From the NCBI GenBank assembly GCA_030142905.1, contig JASJOG010000010.1:1439501-1503500 (forward strand): DNA of 64,000 bases. The letters run 5' to 3'. The notes under the pieces were generated by a model. The model made no database searches. It worked only from the letters and a program-made list of their open reading frames with translations, and was not told the origin of the DNA. Source of the DNA: Heliopora coerulea (lineage: Eukaryota > Cnidaria > Anthozoa > Scleralcyonacea > Helioporidae). A program made the position numbers and the translations under genes. Positions 58,220-64,000 of this stretch are shown piece after piece (position 1 is the stretch's first letter; each line of letters begins with the position of its first letter).

Positions 58220-58927
58220 CTGAGGACAAGTAACGGAACACTCGAGAAGCCAATTTGACTGGTGTACCCAATGGAACTCCAAGTCTACGTTAGCAGACCT
58301 ACGATCAAACAACAGTTAAACGTGCAAGCACCGGAATTTCGACCGAGAAGAGTAGCAGCTGCGACACCCAGTTCCTTTCCTCGATCATTTCATAAACGTC
58401 CGATTGTCCAGATTTGATATGCAAGCCAAAAAAGCAGCATCACTTCAAAGCTTATTACCTACAAAGATCACACCAGCTTCCTCCACGCAAGACATGTAGC
58501 TATTTATTCAAGTAATTTGCTCAAGACCTTAAAATGAACACCAATCGCCCAAGAGTCTGTATGTCCAAGGAGGGTGTACGCTCTCCTTGAACATGTAAGG
58601 CACAATTTTGGAAGACACCAACACTGAAATGAGAGGGAAGGGTACTTACAGTGACCAAGAAGTGTTCTAATGAGTACATTTCCCGCAAACCTTGTACCCA
58701 GACCCTCAGGCAATAAAAAACAGAGTGACCGACAAAACGATTACTCTTCTCCCGATGGGCATGGATTGAAATTTAGTCAGAAAAAAGATAAAACGAGGGT
58801 GAGAGAAGGGAGTTCATTGAAGACTCGAGGAAGCAGTGAACCGGTTACATACAAAAGGCACAGCCCAAACCAATGTTGATCACTTTACTGAACTCTCACT
58901 TGTAACAACGTCAATCTCGGCATTGTT
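58220..58927. other. Non-coding, nothing recognised
   Basis: Short frames on both strands only. Confidence 0.35.
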
Positions 58928-59897
58928 TTGATGGAAGTAAGAAACATAGCCAAAGCAAGACGGAAAAACCTGCATAAAGTGTCAAATGGACTAAAACAGC
59001 AACAAACATTGCTTTTTATGTCTTCTTCGTCCAAGAAGAAAACGCAACTAGCAAGTTATACTGTATCAAACAAAACTGCGGAAAGATACAAGCTATTTTC
59101 AGATGTTGTAAAGGTGTGGATGTTGGCTTGTGCAGAGGAGATGCAAGAAGCGATTATTGAAAAGCATAAGATTGGAACGGAGATTGTGGGAGAGACGACC
59201 ACAACCTTGGAGAACATAGGTAGAACTGCTTGGGGAAAACTAAGCGGAATGACCTGCTCTTGGTCGGGCCGTAAACTCCAATGGTAGTTTATAGAGGGAG
59301 CTGCAACTACGTTGAACATGTTAAGTGTAAAATATAGACACCCAATGTTGGAGGTACAGTAATGTACTACGCCTAAAGAGCATAATGCAATAATGAAGTA
59401 TCGCAGCATTATTCACCGTGAGACGTTGTGTCCCAATCCACTGCTTTTTAAGACGTCAGTCGTTGTTGAAAACGTTAACTTCATTCAATTTCATGCTCTC
59501 ACTCACGGTCAGTTTAAGTGCATCCTGGATGAAATGAGATCTTAGCTGAGTATTTTGACGTTTGTTATAAACACGAGGTACGATGACTAAGCCGGAGTAA
59601 AATTCTATAACGCTCGTTTGTTCTCAGAAATGCAATTCCTGAATTACTTACATTAAATTGCTCGAACTTCGGAGAGCAGATTACCAACGTGAAATAAGAA
59701 AAAGGGATTTGCCAGCGATTTGCAAGAAACTTCCGTACGAGCGATACGCTAACGTACGCAGACTTGCTTTGAGAATCTTCTCACTATTTGGTAGCACATA
59801 CATGCAAACAACCAAAACTGAGAGTGAGGCTTACAGACCGACAGGTTCAAGCTTCACTGACATTAAATACAACAGAGTTCACACGAAATTTAAATAA
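58928..59897 (+). pseudogene. hAT transposase relic (GTF2IRD2/SCAND3-like type)
   Basis: Broken pieces in order: QLASYTVSNKTAERYKLFSD with VWMLACAEEM (58928-59287), ALTHGQFKCILDEMRS near 59490-59545, and YANVRRLALRIFSLFGSTYM (59658-59897), the start of the hAT dimerisation region. Stops, frame changes and loss of the last part show that it is dead. Confidence 0.55.
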
Positions 59898-60594
59898 ATT
59901 TGTTTAACGTCTGTATCGGCCTCAAAAGTCACACTAAATGAAGTAGGATCAAAGTAAAATATTTTTAATGTTACTTGATGATATTCACTGAATCGCTTCT
60001 TTTCAGATCAGTTCAGTTGTATAGACCTACTCAAGTTCTTTCGATACACAATATCCACGGCCTCAGCGACAGACACCCTACGTTTACTGTAGGGCTCATG
60101 AAGATTATGAAATTTACAATATGGCTCTTGGTTTAAAAAGCTTAGCCAACTTTAATCCTGCGTTCGCCAGACAAAAATTCTGTATGCGGCGCCTGGTAGT
60201 GAAAGGGTCAATCGAATTACATTAAATAATGGAATTGATTACAAACAGAACAAACGAGGTTAATCGGGAATTTATTATATGGGTTTTGGTTCCTTCCTTC
60301 ATCGCATTTAACGAACTTTTTAGTTCGTAAGTGGCTTATGTTTACTTGCTGGTTTTTACCAAATAACTTCGTGTCTGGTTTGTCTTCAAATCAACTCGAA
60401 AATTTTCTCGCCAAAACTCGCCGGTCTGAACGAAAAACTTACTGTAAGGCTAGGCAGCTAATAATCGTGCATCATTTAGTGTACAGACCGGATGGCGAGC
60501 TCAGCTATATAATGATAATTATAAAGTTAGATAATTGAACAAATGAGATTTATCCATCCAATCATCCTTGTGATACTGCCCTCTGTATTGAATA
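59898..60594. other. 3' flank of SETD9, nothing recognised
   Basis: Should contain the SETD9 3' UTR on the minus strand; no clear polyadenylation site was assigned. Confidence 0.35.
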
Positions 60595-60916
60595 TTAGTA
60601 AACTGCTGTGAAATAGGAGGAAAACAGCTCTTCTCCTTTGGATATGTCTCTAAGAGCTACCAAAACTACTGTCCGGACATGATTGATGTCAGAACGATAC
60701 GTTCTGAAACTGTAACTTACATTGGGGATGTATTTCAAGTATTTGAGAGGGAAGCTACTCGGGATGTCCAACTCTTGGTAGGCAACATTTGCTGAGAAAA
60801 TCCTCGTTTCGTTGTTAACATATTGACCAACTGCCAAGGGATTAAACGGACAAGAACCAAGCCATGAAAAATCACATGTATATCGTGAGCCAACTTGATC
60901 ACGTTCTCCACATGAC
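60595..60916 (-). CDS. SETD9: SETD9, last coding exon (C-terminal part of the SET domain)
   Basis: A minus-strand exon after acceptor TTTAG (60917) encodes 106 residues and a stop. It reads SCGERDQVGSRYTCDFSWLG, NPLAVGQYVNNETRIFSANV, AYQELDIPSSFPLKYLKYIP and TVVLVALRDISKGEELFSSY. NPLAVGQYVNN, CYQE-like AYQEL, the YxPN block and VVLVALRDI.KGEELFS.Y are the SETD9 hallmarks: the SET NH-like motif (here YVNN) and the closing EELF...Y. SETD9 is a putative protein methyltransferase of unknown substrate. The upstream exons were not found in 60917-64000 and probably lie to the right. Confidence 0.88.
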
Positions 60917-62136
60917 CTAAATTAACAATTTGAAATTACTTAAAAATCTTTGTTTAACGAAACGTTGAGTGTCGCTTTGTCTTTGGCTCCTCAAAAGCTG
61001 TTAATGTGAAGATATTATGGGTCAGTTCTACAGGTACATGTTCCATTGTGCTGGGTAAATTTGGACTAAGTTTGATTTGAGTATCATTGAATAAAATCAC
61101 CGAATATTGTTTATTTGGATGGGACCTCAAAAATTAAATTATACAAGCCATGGTGCTATTCGGCTGATTCTGGACACCTTCTACTGCTCCTCTGTCATTT
61201 TTCTACACCTCTCTCAAAGATGTGATGCAAGGCAACAGCCTAACTGTTCTAATAACGAAAAAAATAATCACAGCGTTTCAATAGATGTTTGACTACGAAG
61301 TGGCCAGATATGTGACAAATGCCGTTGTTACTGAAACGGTTTAATTTTCGACTAAAATTGTTGTGAATAGACCTCTTCATTCCAGTCTTGGCAGTGATTA
61401 AAGTTCCTTCATTCCTCCAGGAGACAAACTGTAAATTTCAAGCTAATCTTCGGGGAAAACTGATTTATCAAGTAACAATGACTATCTTTTTTAGGACTGT
61501 TCTGAATGTCACCTTCCAGCGCTGAGAGCTAACCCAAATCCTTACTATAACTGGGAATTCATCAACCCCAATTCCAACTCCTTCCCCAAGCTTGGCTGCA
61601 ATCCTAATTCCAAGCTTAACCTTCTATACAAACAGAACGGAGTTTCCAGTAAATCATGGGTAGATTCAGTTTTTCAGGGGACAAACTGATTCGATCGGCA
61701 TACAATTTGGAAATACAACTTTGTCCGTTTTAAGGTTAACCGGTATGATATATCTGGTAAAATGACAAAAATATACCGACTTTACCGGTATACTTTTTGC
61801 GTTATACCGGATATATGGTTTTCGTAAAGTAAGGCCATATGGTATCTTGAAAACTGGGACAAATTCTAAACTTGTCATCTTAATCTCTTGAGGATTGCCA
61901 GTTTCTGTCTCCGATCGTAATTTGTTTTTGTGTTTCCTAGGTTAATCCAACATTTCATATAAATTCCGCAAAGAAAGAAGGAAAGAAATCAATTGTAATT
62001 GGTACCAAGTTTTACTTCACAGGGCTCGAACTTAATTTTTAGTCCACTGGCAAATAAATTGCTAGTACACTTTTTTCCACTAGCCAATCAAGCAAAGCCA
62101 TCATAAATTTCTTTAGTCTTTTAACTATTTCCTGTC
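60917..62136. other. SETD9 intron, nothing recognised
   Basis: Repeated CCGGTATA words at 61740-61820 and degenerate CCAA(T/C)TCC tracts at 61530-61620. No exon matching the upstream SETD9 segment (YPG...IDGND block) was seen on the minus strand. Confidence 0.35.
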
Positions 62137-62285
62137 CAAGAGGTCTCCTTTTTACGAGTAAAATTGTCTGGCGTTAGCCAGAGTAAAATTAAAAAGTCGG
62201 GCACGAACGGGAATGGGTTAAGTGGCAAGGACGCACTTTACTATTTTACTCTTGCTAACGCCAGACGATTTTACACGTCAAAGGG
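62137..62285. repeat. Two copies of the TCTGGC-GTTA-GCCAGA hairpin repeat
   Basis: GTCTGGCGTTAGCCAGAGTA on the left and CTTGCTAACGCCAGACGA on the right are inverted copies of the 46762 MITE interior, forming a larger fold-back. Confidence 0.75.
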
Positions 62286-62915
62286 ATGAGCCCGGCCCCT
62301 TAATGAATTATGGAGTGCTTTTGGTGTAGAAAGCTTTGGTAAACCATTATTACCATAAATCTTAGCAGTAACTAGTAAACCACTGGTCAATGCTGAGCAC
62401 GTAATTCCGATCCAATTCCAAATCTGCGTCCTGCCTAGCAGAATGAGTGTAGTTTGTATTCACTACATTTTGTGGAGAACTGACATTAAGATTTGTTTCC
62501 TGTTTAAAATTCCACCAAAGATACAGGCATGTTTACTCGCAAATGTTTGCCAATGGATATTTTTTGGGCTCGCAAACTTAAAAAACCACTCGCATTTTGC
62601 GAGTGTGCGAGCGCTAATTTCGAGTCCCGCTTCAAAACAACATTCACTTGTCCTAATGAAAACCATATTGACGTCTGCAATGAAGTTTACTGTCCTTTAC
62701 GAACAGTTAACAAAATTTCGACAACCGTGGCATATCAGTGTTGCGTACACCCACGTTCTAGAGTACAGTATATCACTACCAATCCTAGTTTATCGAACAT
62801 CTCGATTTATCGACACTCTGTACAGTGTACAACTGATGTCAAATCGACAAACCGATAATGGAGTTAATACCGTTATCATGGGCATACCGGTATTCCGACC
62901 ATCTATGTCCCTTAT

Positions 62916-63161
62916 GTGAGCTGGAGGTACACTACTGCAACCGTGAAAAGCGATGAACTCGGCATTACCAAAGTGAATGATGAAAGTCTGGCCCGAATCC
63001 AAACTCTAACCTCTGGTATGACATCACAAACTTTAAAACGAATTTTTAACGATGTTATCGGCCGTATCGAAAAGCAACTGCCGTTTTCCGCGATGCCCAG
63101 TAAAGGCCCTGGTTACGACTTTGTCGCTTCCGGAAGAGAAAGTATGCAGCAGCGATGCTGA
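62916..63161 (+). other. Unassigned open frame, possible first exon
   Basis: A frame with coding-like composition (ESLARIQTLTSGMTSQTLKR, then KQLPFSAMPSKGPGYDFVAS) with a possible donor AAA|GTATGC near 63141. No family is recognised and no matching acceptor exon was found, so a gene is not claimed. Confidence 0.25.
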
Positions 63162-64000
63162 CCAACATGAACTGCTAGAAATTTCTTCAAGATCATCATG
63201 AGAGTTAGTCCTCCTACAACGTTGTCCATCTGCTCAGGTGTATATGCGTTCAGAACCTGTAGTAGTGTACGTCAATTGCATAATCACCACAACGTATAAT
63301 TACGTCTCGACTGTATTCTTTTAAATTATTTTCAGTTTTACTCATTGTTTCCACCTTTTATACTATTTCAATAGATTGAGAAGAATGAAGTTAAGTCTTA
63401 ATTTTTGTAAAATTAAGATCATTGAAGATCATGAAGATCATTGAAGATCTGGGTCATTGAAGATCATTGTTCTGATACTACAGCAACTAATGGTAAGCGT
63501 AATAACAATTTCACATCTACTTCAATATTTGGAATACAAAATACCTTAGTTACCTTTTACCAATTACGTGTCTCAATGTATATTGTATGAAAAAGCTAGT
63601 ACTGAGGACAGTATTTCTAGTAACTACTGGTCTGACAATCATCAGAAACAAACTTCAGACCAACTACAGAACCACGGTACTCCATTAACTTTTTGCAATG
63701 ATTGCTTAGGTTATATGGGTAATATAAATGCATATAAAGAAATCACTGGTGCCTCTGCGGCGATTTTTTCATGCATTGTAAGTGAAGCAGACAATGTGGC
63801 AATATGGTCAGTTGGTAAGATACAACTGTCTGTATGCAAAAGTGCATGAGCAGAAATTTCTCTAGGAAAGTATCAAGTATCACCCACAAGGAGTGTTTAC
63901 TGCCTGATGTTGGAGGATTAACCTCCCATTTAAAATAAAATGGCAATGAATTCAGCCTAAAACCTGTTTCCTACACACATGTTACCATAACAGGGTCCAA
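63162..64000. other. Non-coding or unassigned
   Basis: GAAGATCATTGAAGATC repeats at 63418-63470. The frame at 63568-63849 has no recognised domain. Confidence 0.3.

Overview
The window looks like a cnidarian nuclear genome, most probably an anthozoan such as a stony coral. It is AT-rich, has spliced genes with GT-AG introns and long introns, and carries many transposons and MITEs. All gene names come from reading translations by eye; no database search was possible.

Host genes. (1) 2981-3516 (-) holds the first three coding exons of a MIER-family corepressor gene, which continues off the left edge. (2) A very short exon 1 and a second exon at 3819-3974 (+) encode a small tryptophan-rich, single-pass membrane protein that shares a bidirectional promoter with MIER. 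(3) A PP2C-like pseudophosphatase-type gene of the CG9801 class runs on + from 28132 to about 47359; its exons keep compatible phases across two transposon-filled introns. (4) 60595-60916 (-) is the last coding exon of SETD9. MIER and SETD9 in one window recall the human SETD9-MIER3 neighbourhood. A lone exon at 12600-12897 (-) encodes a cysteine-rich repeat protein.

Mobile DNA dominates the rest. At about 16285-22277 lies a composite element with long terminal inverted repeats, a broken SAP/SWIM/YqaJ gene (+) and a broken THAP gene (-), best described as ISL2EU-like. A 3.2-kb hAT element (28640-31874) has perfect ends, an 8-bp target-site duplication (TSD) and a transposase broken by one in-frame stop. 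Two nearly identical 1.05-kb hAT derivatives lie at 33393-34441 and 38844-39893. There are also a Crypton relic (48310-49554), an integrase-type fold-back element (51349-54110), a pogo/Tigger derivative (54471-55278), a Penelope-type GIY-YIG relic (about 42832-43200), hAT scraps near 59 kb, and hAT, TTAA and Harbinger-type MITEs.

The most interesting material is a set of four short insertions (9259-9912, 16474-16677, 16746-17360, 19920-20767). Each has a direct repeat of 12 bp (12-13 in one case) at its borders and contains an inverted copy of its own unit; three also contain tandem units. Two carry tRNA-like genes, one carries hammerhead-ribozyme-like folds, and one carries a hammerhead-like core. 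A second, better-formed type I hammerhead family occurs as a 230-bp-spaced pair at 54158-54433 and as a single copy at 19810-19855. Together these suggest retrozyme- or Penelope-like mobilisation of small circular or multimeric RNAs, including tRNA-bearing ones. That mechanism is inference; the repeats, TSDs and folds are seen in the sequence.
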